From Poseidonibacter ostreae (GTDB taxonomy: Bacteria > Campylobacterota > Campylobacteria > Campylobacterales > Arcobacteraceae), in the NCBI RefSeq assembly GCF_009208055.1, contig NZ_WFKI01000013.1, positions 1-64,000 on the forward strand: 64,000 nucleotides of DNA, given 5' to 3'. Below the pieces are notes generated by a model. The model did not search any database. It had not been told where the DNA came from and was given only the letters and a program-made list of their open reading frames with translations. Of the stretch, positions 16,505 through 24,763 are shown piece by piece (positions within the stretch are counted from its first letter, which is position 1; each line of letters starts with the position of its first letter). A program made the position numbers and the translations under genes.

Positions 16505-18565
16505 TTAGAAGCTTTCCCACTCGTCATTATCATTATTAGGAGTTATTGTTTTAGTAGTACTACTTGAAATATTTGAAGATGAAACTTCTTCTTTCTTTTC
16601 TACTTTAGCTTTAATAGCTTGATTAACTTCTGTTTTAGTTTCTTGAGGTTTAATTTTATTTTCTACAGGAGTAGGATTTGTATTAATACTTATATTTTTT
16701 GCTTTAACACTATCTTTTCCCTCAAACTCTTTTTCATTTGTATCTTGAACAATATCATCAGCAATTGCTTGAGTTTGATTTGCAATATCTTTAGTCTCAT
16801 TTGCAACTACTGCATTTTGTTGAGTTTGTCTATCTAGCATATTTACTGCATCGTTTATCTGAATAATACCAGATTGCTGTTCTTTACTTGAATTTTCAAT
16901 ATCTTCAATTAGTTCTAAAGTTTTAGAAATATTATCGTTTAATTCAATATATCCAACTGTCATTTTATCTGAAATATTTTTACCATCATTTGCTTTTTGC
17001 GTTGCATTTCCAACAAGATTTTTTATCTCTTTTGCAGCTTCAGCAGATCTACTTGCAAGGTTTCTAACTTCTTGTGCAACAACAGCAAAACCTTTTCCAG
17101 CTTCTCCAGCAGTTGCAGCTTCAACAGCAGCGTTTAGTGAAAGAATATTTGTTTGGAAGGCAATTTGATCAATAACTGAAATAGCATCATTTATAGCTGT
17201 TACTTGGTCATTTATACTATCCATTGCAGATGTTGTTTGCGAAGCTAGATTTTCTCCTTCATTTGCAGATTTTTTAAGCTCATTTGCATTATTTGCCATT
17301 TTTATTACATTTTGTGTATTTAAAGATATATTCGAAGTAACTTCTTCTAAAGAAGCAGCAGTCTCTTCAATACTTGCAGCAGCTTCATTTGAAGACTTAC
17401 TTAAAGTATCAACATTTGATAAAAGGCTATTTGCACTATTTTGTAATGTTAATCCATTAGATTTATTATCTACTAGCATTTGATTTATAATTTTTGCTAA
17501 GGTATTAAGACCATCAACTGTATCACCTTTTGAATTTTTTATTCTATGTGCAAAGTTTAATTTTTGGAATTGTTCTAAAGCTTTTTTTATTTCATTTAAA
17601 TCATTAGAAATATTAGAAGAAATAGTTTCAAGCATTTCATTAAACATAGTTTTTAACTCTTCTAAACTTTTATTTTCTGTAGATAAATTGATTTTTTCAT
17701 CAAGGTTTCCATCTTTTACTAACTCTACAACTCTTTTTACATCATTAATTAGTTTATTATCCTCTTCTATTAATGTTTGTGTTTTTGTAATATTTTCATT
17801 TACAATAGTAGCAATAGTAGCAATCTCGTCTTTTGAAGTGTCATCAAGTAATTGAACACTATTTGTTTCTTTATTTAAATATGAGAAGAATCCAAGAAGA
17901 CCATCTTTAAAGTTTGAAATTGAGTTGTTAATTGTTCGTCCAAGAGCAAGTAAGAAGAATATTATTAGTGCAATGATTAAAACAGTTATTATTATAAAGG
18001 TTGTAAATGAATTTGTAATAGAGGCTTTTGTATCATTTTTATTATTTTCAATAACTTTATAAGTAGCTTCTGTAAAGAAATCAATTAAGTCTCTCATTGA
18101 TTCATAATCAACTAAATATGAAGAAAAGTAATATTTACTTGCTTTTTCAAATTCATTTTTTTTAATAAGTAAAATTAATTGATTTGTATGTTTTGCTGTA
18201 AGTTTATAATATTTATCAAAGTCATCAAGTTTATTACTATGTTCTGACATTTCTTCTTTTAGAAAAATTCTAAACTTATCAAATCTTTGCCTAACTTGTG
18301 TCAGGTTATTACTAACTCCATCTTCAATAAGCTTTTCTGATTTTTCTTTATCTTTTAGATTAATTATTTGAGATAAAGCTACATTAGATTGATAAGAATC
18401 TCTATCAGCTTCTAAAAGTACAGCAATTCCAGCAAAATTTTTATCACTTAACTCTTTTACATTTGTATCAATATAATTAAGGTTATATGAAATATATACA
18501 TTTGAAACAATTATTACTGAAAAAAGAACTAAAAACGCACCCGTTATTTTACTTTTTATAGTCAT
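16505..18565 (-). CDS. Methyl-accepting chemotaxis protein with C-terminal EWESF tail
   Basis: A 686-residue chemoreceptor. Membrane segments near 8-28 and 187-210 bracket a helical periplasmic domain of about 150 residues (four-helix-bundle type). HAMP-like helices and the long cytoplasmic rod follow. The signalling tip at about 465-490 reads VIDQIAFQTNILSLNAAVEA, next to GEAGKGFAVVAQEVRNLA, which contacts CheA and CheW. A Thr/Lys-rich linker ends in NDNDEWESF, resembling the NWETF pentapeptide that tethers CheR and CheB in enteric receptors. The signalling region is nearly identical to that of the receptor at 20764. A GGGGAG ribosome binding site precedes the ATG. The ligand is unknown. Confidence 0.93.
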   Translation of the reverse strand: MTIKSKITGAFLVLFSVIIVSNVYISYNLNYIDTNVKELSDKNFAGIAVLLEADRDSYQSNVALSQIINLKDKEKSEKLIEDGVSNNLTQVRQRFDKFRIFLKEEMSEHSNKLDDFDKYYKLTAKHTNQLILLIKKNEFEKASKYYFSSYLVDYESMRDLIDFFTEATYKVIENNKNDTKASITNSFTTFIIITVLIIALIIFFLLALGRTINNSISNFKDGLLGFFSYLNKETNSVQLLDDTSKDEIATIATIVNENITKTQTLIEEDNKLINDVKRVVELVKDGNLDEKINLSTENKSLEELKTMFNEMLETISSNISNDLNEIKKALEQFQKLNFAHRIKNSKGDTVDGLNTLAKIINQMLVDNKSNGLTLQNSANSLLSNVDTLSKSSNEAAASIEETAASLEEVTSNISLNTQNVIKMANNANELKKSANEGENLASQTTSAMDSINDQVTAINDAISVIDQIAFQTNILSLNAAVEAATAGEAGKGFAVVAQEVRNLASRSAEAAKEIKNLVGNATQKANDGKNISDKMTVGYIELNDNISKTLELIEDIENSSKEQQSGIIQINDAVNMLDRQTQQNAVVANETKDIANQTQAIADDIVQDTNEKEFEGKDSVKAKNISINTNPTPVENKIKPQETKTEVNQAIKAKVEKKEEVSSSNISSSTTKTITPNNDNDEWESF

Positions 18566-18597
18566 GATAGACTCCCCATATTTAGATTACATTAAGT

Positions 18598-18603
18598 ATT
18601 ATA
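18598..18603 (-). promoter_or_regulatory. Putative -10 box for the chemoreceptor at 16505-18565
   Basis: TATAAT on the minus strand, about 33 bases upstream of the ATG at 18565. Confidence 0.4.
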
Positions 18604-18624
18604 TTCTATAGGATTAATTCTTAT

Positions 18625-20648
18625 TTAAATATTAAGCAGTTTAAAATTAAAATTATTTTTTATTTCTAAGGAAAACTCTTCTACTTTTTCAAATGGAATT
18701 GCCTTTGAAAAGTACCAACCTTGAATAATATATGCATTTTTATTTTCTAATGTTTTTAACTCCTCTTTTGTTTCAACTCCCTCAAGAATAATCTCAAAGT
18801 TTAAATCAGAACATAAATTACATATATTTTTATATAAAGATAAACCTTTCTTTGTATTTGTAAAACCTATGATTTTTTTATCAATCTTTACACTATCAAA
18901 AGGTAATTCATATAAAATAGAGAAGTTTGTATATCCAACTCCTAAATCATCAAGTGAAAGTTTAAAGCCATTTTGCTTTAAAAGATTAATATTTTTTAAT
19001 ATGTTGTTATTTAAAAAAGATCTTCTTTCAATTATTTCAAAGGTAATATCATAGCCTTTTAAAATATCTATTATTTTAAGTATATAATTATCATCAGATA
19101 AAGTATAAGGAAATATATTAATTGAGATACTTGGATAAAAGTCATTCTTCTTCCAAATATCCATATCTTTTCTTACTTCTTTACATACCCAAATATCTAT
19201 GATTGAAGATAGTCCAGAGTTTTCAATATCAATAATAAAATCAGGACCTTTAACAGAACCATCTTCTTTTTTAACTCTTAATAAAGCTTCAAACTCTGTA
19301 GATGTTTTATTTTTAGTATTTACCTTTGGTTGGTAATATATTAGTAAGTTGTTTTGATTAATAGTATCAATTATTTTATTGATTTTTACGTGTGATTTAA
19401 TAAGTGAACTTTGAGCTTCTTGAAATAAGATACTTTTTTTAGACTCCAAAGTATCTGATACATCTAATTTATTTGCAATTTTTTCTAAAGCTATTGTTGA
19501 ACTTTGATTTTTTGAATATCTTTTAATAAAAGGAATATATATTAATACTCCTAAAACAACTAAAAAAAGTTGGAAAGCAACAGCTATTAAATCTCCATCT
19601 GTCCTTAAATATACATTTATAAAAGTAGGTGTAATCCATGGAATATATGAATCATTGAAGATAATTAAATCATAGTAAGGTAAAAAAACAATGAAAGAAT
19701 ACAATTAATTACCGGAACTAAAACAAAAGGTATAAGTAAAGAAAAGTTCATAAATATTGGAATACCAAATATTAGAATTTCATTGATATTAAAAAAAACA
19801 AAAGGTAAAGAAGCTTTTCCTACAAAACTAATATGCTTATCTTTTGAAGCAAAAAATATTGCAATTACTAATGATAAACCAGCACCAGAACCTCCAAAAA
19901 TGACAAAAAGATTGAAAAGCTCTTTATATGTTAAGTTTGCATATGCAAAATTATCTAAAATATCTATGTTTACAATAGCATCAAAAAAATTGATTCCATG
20001 AATACCAAAAAACCATAAAAGATTTGAAATAAGAATACGCAAAAATAGTAGTGCTTCTTCACTACTTTTAGTAAAGATTTCAATACCTGAATCAAGATTT
20101 ATACTTATTCCTAAAAAATAAAAAAATGAAATAGATATAAAAAATGTAATAATAAAAGGAAGAATATAAACAATTGCAGATGAGATATTATTTGATAAAC
20201 TACTTTTTAAATCATTTTCATACTTTTCAAATATAATCATAATTTTAGAAATCGTAAAAGATATAAAAATAGGAATGATTATAGCCATTATAAAAGAATT
20301 TGGGAAAACATAACTATTGATATCTTTTACATTTAAAAGTAAATCAACAGATAAATATACAAGTAAAGATAATACAATAGTTAATAATTTATTTATACTT
20401 GTATAGTAAAGATTTACTAAGTGGTAAGAAATACTTATATTTATTAAAACAGGTAATATTCCATTTATTAATGATGAAAGATTATTTAAGTCTTGAATAT
20501 TAAAACTTGGACCAAAATCAATAAAACTTTTTGCAAGTTCAATAGATAAGAGTATAAAAGAATATAATATATAATATGGAACCAAAGATATAAAGGAAGC
20601 TTGTAATACTGAAATGATAAGAGATAATTGAGCTTGTAGTCTTTTCAT
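18625..20648 (-). pseudogene. PTS EIIC-EAL fusion (candidate sugar-sensing c-di-GMP phosphodiesterase), frameshifted at an A7 run
   Basis: Two overlapping frames (20648-19665 and 19704-18625) join into one protein of about 674 residues if the A7 run at 19682-19688 (T7 in the gene) had one more base, reading LSLFF-LPYYDL. The first 420 residues are a lactose/cellobiose-type PTS EIIC membrane domain: WFFGIHGINFF, GGSGAGLSL, FNINEILIFGIP and, after the break, PWITPTFINVYL. The usual NEP motif is NEI here. After a linker comes an EAL domain with FEALLRV, TFEIIERRS, LSLDDLGVGYTNF, VKIDK, LEGVETKEEL and QGWYFSKA. All catalytic residues are present. No EIIA, EIIB or HPr is nearby, so EIIC probably acts as a sensor. 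It could be phase-off, decayed or a sequencing artefact. Confidence 0.78.
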
Positions 20649-20679
20649 AATACTTTCTATTTGTTGTTAGTATGTAATA

Positions 20680-20685
20680 AGTATA
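20680..20685 (-). promoter_or_regulatory. Putative -10 box for the EIIC-EAL gene
   Basis: TATACT on the minus strand, about 32 bases upstream of the ATG at 20648. Confidence 0.3.
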
Positions 20686-20711
20686 ACATAATAGTTCTAT
20701 ATAATATTTTA

Positions 20712-20739
20712 TATAGCCTTAATTTATTTAAGGACTATA
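20712..20739 (-). terminator. Hairpin downstream of the chemoreceptor at 20764-22839
   Basis: An inverted repeat (TATAG.CCTTAA with TTAAGGACTATA, loop TTTAT, one bulged base) lies 25 bases after the chemoreceptor stop and before the EIIC-EAL promoter. It has no strong U tract. Confidence 0.4.
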
Positions 20740-20763
20740 TAAAGTTTTGTTTTTATTTATATT

Positions 20764-22839
20764 CTAAAAACTTTCCCACTCATCATTATCTTTTATATTT
20801 GATGAAAACTGCTCTTCTTTAGGACTTTGTTTAACAAGAGTTTTTTTCTCTATGACATTTTTAGCTACTATTTTTTCTTCCTCTATTTTTATCTCTTTAT
20901 CAGCAGAAGCTTGTGTTATTTTTCTACTTTTTATTGTACTTTTACCTTCAAACTCTTTATCCTCAGTATTTTTAACAATATCTGATGCAATTTTTAATGT
21001 ATTACTTGCAATATCGTTTGTTTGGCTTGCAACTGATGCATTCTCTTGTGTTTGTTTATCTAAAGAGTTTATTGCATCATTGATTTGAAGAATTGATGAT
21101 TGTTGCGTTTTAGAAGATTCTGAAATATCAGATATTAAACTTATTGTTTCATTGATATTATTGTTTAATCCAGAATATCCTTTAATCATTTCATCTGATA
21201 TTTGTTTTCCTTCATTTGCTTTTAAATTAGCATCTTGAACTAAGTCTTTTATCTCTTTAGCAGCTTCAGCAGATCTACTTGCAAGATTTCTAACCTCTTG
21301 TGCAACAACTGCAAAACCTTTTCCAGCTTCACCTGCAGTTGCAGCTTCAACTGCTGCGTTTAATGAAAGAATATTTGTTTGGAAGGCTATTTGATCAATT
21401 ACTGTAATTGCATCATTAATAGCAGTAACTTTTTCATTTATCTCATCCATTGCTTGTGTTGTTTTATTTGCTAAGTTTTCTCCTGTAGTTGCTGAAGATG
21501 TAACTAAATTAGATATTTTAGACATTTGAGCAATTTTTTCAGTTGAAGTATTTATATTTCCTGTGATTACTTCTAAAGCTGCCGCTGTTTCTTCAAGTTT
21601 TACAGCAGCTTCATTTGAAGAGCTATTTAGTTTTTCTACATTTGTAAGTAAAATACTAGCAGAGTTATCAAGAGTTAATCCATTTTCTCTATTTTCTCTT
21701 AACATCGTATTTATGGCATCTCTTAGTTTATTGATATCTGTTGTTAAAAGTTCAAAAACACCGCCTTTTTCAATTCCCTCAATCTCTAGTTTTTTCGTAT
21801 AATTATAATTTGCATACTCTTCTAATATTAGATTTATATTATATATATGTTGCTTTGTAGCAATAATCATATCATTTATTCCATCTTTTAAAATAGTAAG
21901 AGTAGGATTATTTGTAGATTCTTCAATATGTTGAGAATACCAACCATGCTTAACTTTATTTATTACAATTGATGCATCATCTATTAATTTATTATCTTCT
22001 TCAAAATTGTTTTTAATTAGTTCAATATTACTATTTACAATAGTAGCCATTTGTGCAAATTCATCTTTAGATTTTATATCTATTAACTCTGTATTAGTTG
22101 TTTTTCTATTTAAAAAGTCAAAGAATGAAATTAATCCTAATTTAAATTGTTTTAATGAATTAGAAATATTTTTAGTTAAAAATAATAAATAAGAGATTAT
22201 TAAAAACAGTATTACTAATGCTTCAATAAAAATAAAAGTACCTAAAGTATTTAAATCATTATTTAACATAAGAGTTCTTTTTTCAAGACCTTTATCTTTT
22301 GTTTTAATAATTTTTGAAAAAGCTTCTCTAGATAGATTTGCAAGAGGTGTTGCATCTTTTTTATAAGATTGATATGTTTTTGCTAAAAGATCAGGAGTTC
22401 TTTGTTGATTTGATAGTGCTTTCATTTTGTTATAGCCATCATCAATAAATGCAATTGTTTTTTCTTTTGATTTTGAAATATTTAAAAGTTTTTCTTTTTC
22501 ATTTGGAGTACCGATTACTGTAGTTTTTAACTCATCAAAAGCTTTAATAATATTGTTTTTACTTTTTTCTATTTTAGCAATATTTTTTTCATAAGCATTT
22601 CCTAGCATAATATCTCTAGTACATCTACTTATATAGTTTAAATCTTTTCCTATTTCTAATACTAAAATTTTACCTACAACTGCTTTTTGTGAATACATAT
22701 AAAAATCATTTTTTGATTCTTTTATAATATTGTATTTAATAATAGTTGCAATTAAAATTACAATAAAAATAACTATTCCAAAAATAGCCATCTTTTTGGC
22801 TATAGAAAATTTCTCTATATTATTTTCTTCTCTTGACAT
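20764..22839 (-). CDS. Methyl-accepting chemotaxis protein with C-terminal EWESF tail
   Basis: A 691-residue chemoreceptor with the same plan as the one at 16505: membrane segments near 15-37 and 200-220, a helical periplasmic domain, HAMP-like region and signalling rod with VIDQIAFQTNILSLNAAVEA near residue 475. The C terminus IKDNDEWESF repeats the WESF tail. The rod is nearly identical to the other receptor while the periplasmic domain differs, as expected for receptors that share adaptor proteins but sense different ligands. The periplasmic region lacks any obvious binding motif. The two receptors bracket the EIIC-EAL gene, all on the same strand. Confidence 0.93.
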   Translation of the reverse strand: MSREENNIEKFSIAKKMAIFGIVIFIVILIATIIKYNIIKESKNDFYMYSQKAVVGKILVLEIGKDLNYISRCTRDIMLGNAYEKNIAKIEKSKNNIIKAFDELKTTVIGTPNEKEKLLNISKSKEKTIAFIDDGYNKMKALSNQQRTPDLLAKTYQSYKKDATPLANLSREAFSKIIKTKDKGLEKRTLMLNNDLNTLGTFIFIEALVILFLIISYLLFLTKNISNSLKQFKLGLISFFDFLNRKTTNTELIDIKSKDEFAQMATIVNSNIELIKNNFEEDNKLIDDASIVINKVKHGWYSQHIEESTNNPTLTILKDGINDMIIATKQHIYNINLILEEYANYNYTKKLEIEGIEKGGVFELLTTDINKLRDAINTMLRENRENGLTLDNSASILLTNVEKLNSSSNEAAVKLEETAAALEVITGNINTSTEKIAQMSKISNLVTSSATTGENLANKTTQAMDEINEKVTAINDAITVIDQIAFQTNILSLNAAVEAATAGEAGKGFAVVAQEVRNLASRSAEAAKEIKDLVQDANLKANEGKQISDEMIKGYSGLNNNINETISLISDISESSKTQQSSILQINDAINSLDKQTQENASVASQTNDIASNTLKIASDIVKNTEDKEFEGKSTIKSRKITQASADKEIKIEEEKIVAKNVIEKKTLVKQSPKEEQFSSNIKDNDEWESF

Positions 22840-22882
22840 CTTTCTTCCTTAAGATAAATATTAAGAATATTTTATCTAAAAT

Positions 22883-22888
22883 ATTATA
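22883..22888 (-). promoter_or_regulatory. Putative -10 box for the chemoreceptor at 20764-22839
   Basis: TATAAT on the minus strand, about 44 bases upstream of the ATG at 22839. Confidence 0.35.
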
Positions 22889-22940
22889 AATATTTGTAAT
22901 AAATAATATTTTTTAAGTATAAGAAAAACTTTTAATTGTA

Positions 22941-23060
22941 TTAATCTTCTTTATTTTTATCTTTATATTTCTTTTCTAATTTAGAAGTGAAGTACGCTAG
23001 CATTATTACAACTATTGTAACAATACTAAAACCTATTAGTTCAGAGATTAAATCATTCAT
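22941..23060 (-). CDS. Small single-span membrane protein (39 aa)
   Basis: A 39-residue frame reads MNDLISELIG, then a hydrophobic span (FSIVTIVVIMLAYF) and a charged tail (KLEKKYKDKNKED). The ATG at 23060 abuts the stop of the upstream lipoprotein gene (TAA then ATG with no gap) and has no ribosome binding site of its own, so translation is probably coupled. The topology is likely N-out with a cytoplasmic basic tail. No family is recognised. Confidence 0.55.
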   Translation of the reverse strand: MNDLISELIGFSIVTIVVIMLAYFTSKLEKKYKDKNKED

Positions 23061-23252
23061 TTAAAACGGTATCACTGCATCTATAACATCACCAGTGCCA
23101 GAAATTGTATCTCCAACTATATCAGGTGTTACTGTATTTACAACTGCACCTGCAACTTTAAAAGGTGCTGATACTACAGTGCCTACTATACATCCTTGCA
23201 TAGTTACTACTATAAAAGAGATAAATAATATTTGTAATAGTTTATTTTTCAT
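23061..23252 (-). CDS. Small lipoprotein (63 aa)
   Basis: MKNKLLQILF followed by a hydrophobic core and VTMQGC gives a lipoprotein signal with Cys21 as the acylated residue. The mature 43 residues are Val/Gly/Ala/Thr-rich (VGTVVSAPFKVAGAVVN, TPDIVGDTISGTGDVID) and end IPF. Short lipoproteins of this composition are common in Gram-negative bacteria and have no known role. It diverges from the imelysin operon and shares a 167-base control region that contains Fur-like sites, so it may be iron-regulated. It is coupled to the 39-residue membrane protein downstream. Confidence 0.65.
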   Translation of the reverse strand: MKNKLLQILFISFIVVTMQGCIVGTVVSAPFKVAGAVVNTVTPDIVGDTISGTGDVIDAVIPF

Positions 23253-23292
23253 TTGTAACCTTATATTTTCGTAAGTATATCAAAAAATTATA

Positions 23293-23337
23293 AATAATGG
23301 TTTTGCTAAGTTTATAATATAAATGATAACCATTATT
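23293..23337. promoter_or_regulatory. Inverted repeat with Fur-box-like sequence
   Basis: A perfect 10-bp inverted repeat (AATAATGGTT at 23293-23302, AACCATTATT at 23328-23337) is separated by 25 bases. The right arm lies in TGATAACCATTATTA, close to the Fur consensus built from GATAAT units. It sits between the divergent lipoprotein and imelysin genes. Confidence 0.45.
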
Positions 23338-23388
23338 AGTATTAAGTAGTACTTAAGAAAAATATTACTAGAATGTCACAAATCATTT

Positions 23389-23405
23389 ATGATAATAATT
23401 ATTAG
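23389..23405. promoter_or_regulatory. Fur-box-like site upstream of the imelysin operon
   Basis: TATGATAATAATTATTAGT contains the 12-bp palindrome TAATAATTATTA (23393-23404) and a GATAAT unit. It ends 15 bases before the imelysin start, where bound Fur would block transcription. The site overlaps a possible -10 box (TATGAT or GATAAT). Confidence 0.55.
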
Positions 23406-23419
23406 TACAGGAAACTAAA

Positions 23420-24763
23420 ATGTTAAATTTAAAATTAATCACAGTATCAGTTGGATTAGCTGCTGCTTTATCTTTTTCAGGTTGTGTTACAAATCTTGAA
23501 AATATGGAAACTACAAAAAAAATGGAAATGACTAAAACATCTCCACTTTTAGCTGGATATGCAAAAATTGCACAAGCAAATTATACAGATGCATTAAATG
23601 GGGCAAAAGCATTACAAATGGCAATTGAAGAATTTTCTTCAACACCTAATGAAAAAACTTTTTCAAATGCAAAAATTGCTTGGTTAAATTCAAGAGAATC
23701 TTATGGTCAAACAGAAATCTTTAGACTTGCAAATGGTCCTATTGATGCAGAAGAAGGTTGGGTTGCAGATATTTATGGTTCACTTGAGGGACAACTTAAT
23801 GCATGGCCTTTAGATGAGAATATGATTGATTATACAATTGATGCGAATGGAAAAAGAACATCTGGAAATATTATTGATACCGTTGGTTCTTTTAATCCAG
23901 GTGGTGAAGATGCAAGTGCTGTAAACGTTTCAAATATTACAGTTGATGCAATTACAGCGTTAAATGAAAATGGTGGAGATGCAAATGTTGCTACTGGTTA
24001 TCATGCTATTGAGTTCTTATTATGGGGACAAGATCAAGATTACTCTAACTTTGTAAAAGACTCTATTACAAATGGTGCAAAAACTGCAGGACAAAGACCA
24101 TTAAGTGATTATGTCAGCGATTCAAATGCTCCTAGAAGAATTGCATTTTTAAAAGCAGCATCAGCAAAAATTGTATCTGATTTACAAACAGTTGCTAGTG
24201 CTTGGAGTGAAAATGGTTTATATAAAAATGCATTCTTAGGAAAACTAAGTGGTGATGATGCTTCAAAAAATATTAGCTCAAGTGATGCTTTAAAACAAGT
24301 AATTGCAGGAATGGGTGTATTTATGAAGTCTGAACTTGCAAATGAAAGAATTGCAGTTGCAGTTTTAACGCCAAGTGAAGAAGATGAGCATTCTTGTTTC
24401 TCTGATAATACACATAGAGATATTACAACTAATTACTTAGGTTTTAGAAATGTATTAACTTCTACATATAAAAATGAATCATACGGTAAATCTATGTTAG
24501 ATGCATTACCTATGGAAGATCAAAAAAGAATCATTTCTTTAATGAAATCTATTGAAACAAAAATTGCAAGTGTAAATAAAGTTGCAATGACTAGTGCTCA
24601 CTTTGATTACCAAATTCAAGCTGATAATCCTCAATCAAAAGTTATTGTAAAACTTAAAAATGAGATGAGAAAACTAGGTGATGAAATGGTAAATGTAGCA
24701 AATGCAAATGGAATTTCTTTAACACAAGAAGATGTAACAGACGCTGATGAAACAAAAATCTAG
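23420..24763 (+). CDS. Imelysin-family (M75, IrpA/ICMP-like) lipoprotein
   Basis: A 447-residue protein with a lipoprotein signal (LSFSGC, Cys22). The imelysin signature GxHxxE is present as GYHAIEFLLWGQD (Gly193, His195, Glu198). The family includes cyanobacterial IrpA and Pseudomonas ICMP. Members are outer-surface or periplasmic proteins linked to iron uptake, and peptidase activity is debated. It is the first gene of a run in which every junction overlaps or is separated by three bases or less (23420-29210). Fur-like boxes lie just upstream, so iron starvation should induce it. The next gene overlaps its end by 17 bases. Confidence 0.9.
   Translation: MLNLKLITVSVGLAAALSFSGCVTNLENMETTKKMEMTKTSPLLAGYAKIAQANYTDALNGAKALQMAIEEFSSTPNEKTFSNAKIAWLNSRESYGQTEIFRLANGPIDAEEGWVADIYGSLEGQLNAWPLDENMIDYTIDANGKRTSGNIIDTVGSFNPGGEDASAVNVSNITVDAITALNENGGDANVATGYHAIEFLLWGQDQDYSNFVKDSITNGAKTAGQRPLSDYVSDSNAPRRIAFLKAASAKIVSDLQTVASAWSENGLYKNAFLGKLSGDDASKNISSSDALKQVIAGMGVFMKSELANERIAVAVLTPSEEDEHSCFSDNTHRDITTNYLGFRNVLTSTYKNESYGKSMLDALPMEDQKRIISLMKSIETKIASVNKVAMTSAHFDYQIQADNPQSKVIVKLKNEMRKLGDEMVNVANANGISLTQEDVTDADETKI

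Noticed and set aside
19682..19688. Programmed -1 slippage in the EIIC-EAL gene
   Set aside because: The phase of the T7 tract gives T TTT TAC, a poor slippery heptamer, and I saw no downstream pseudoknot-like structure. It is kept only as an alternative.
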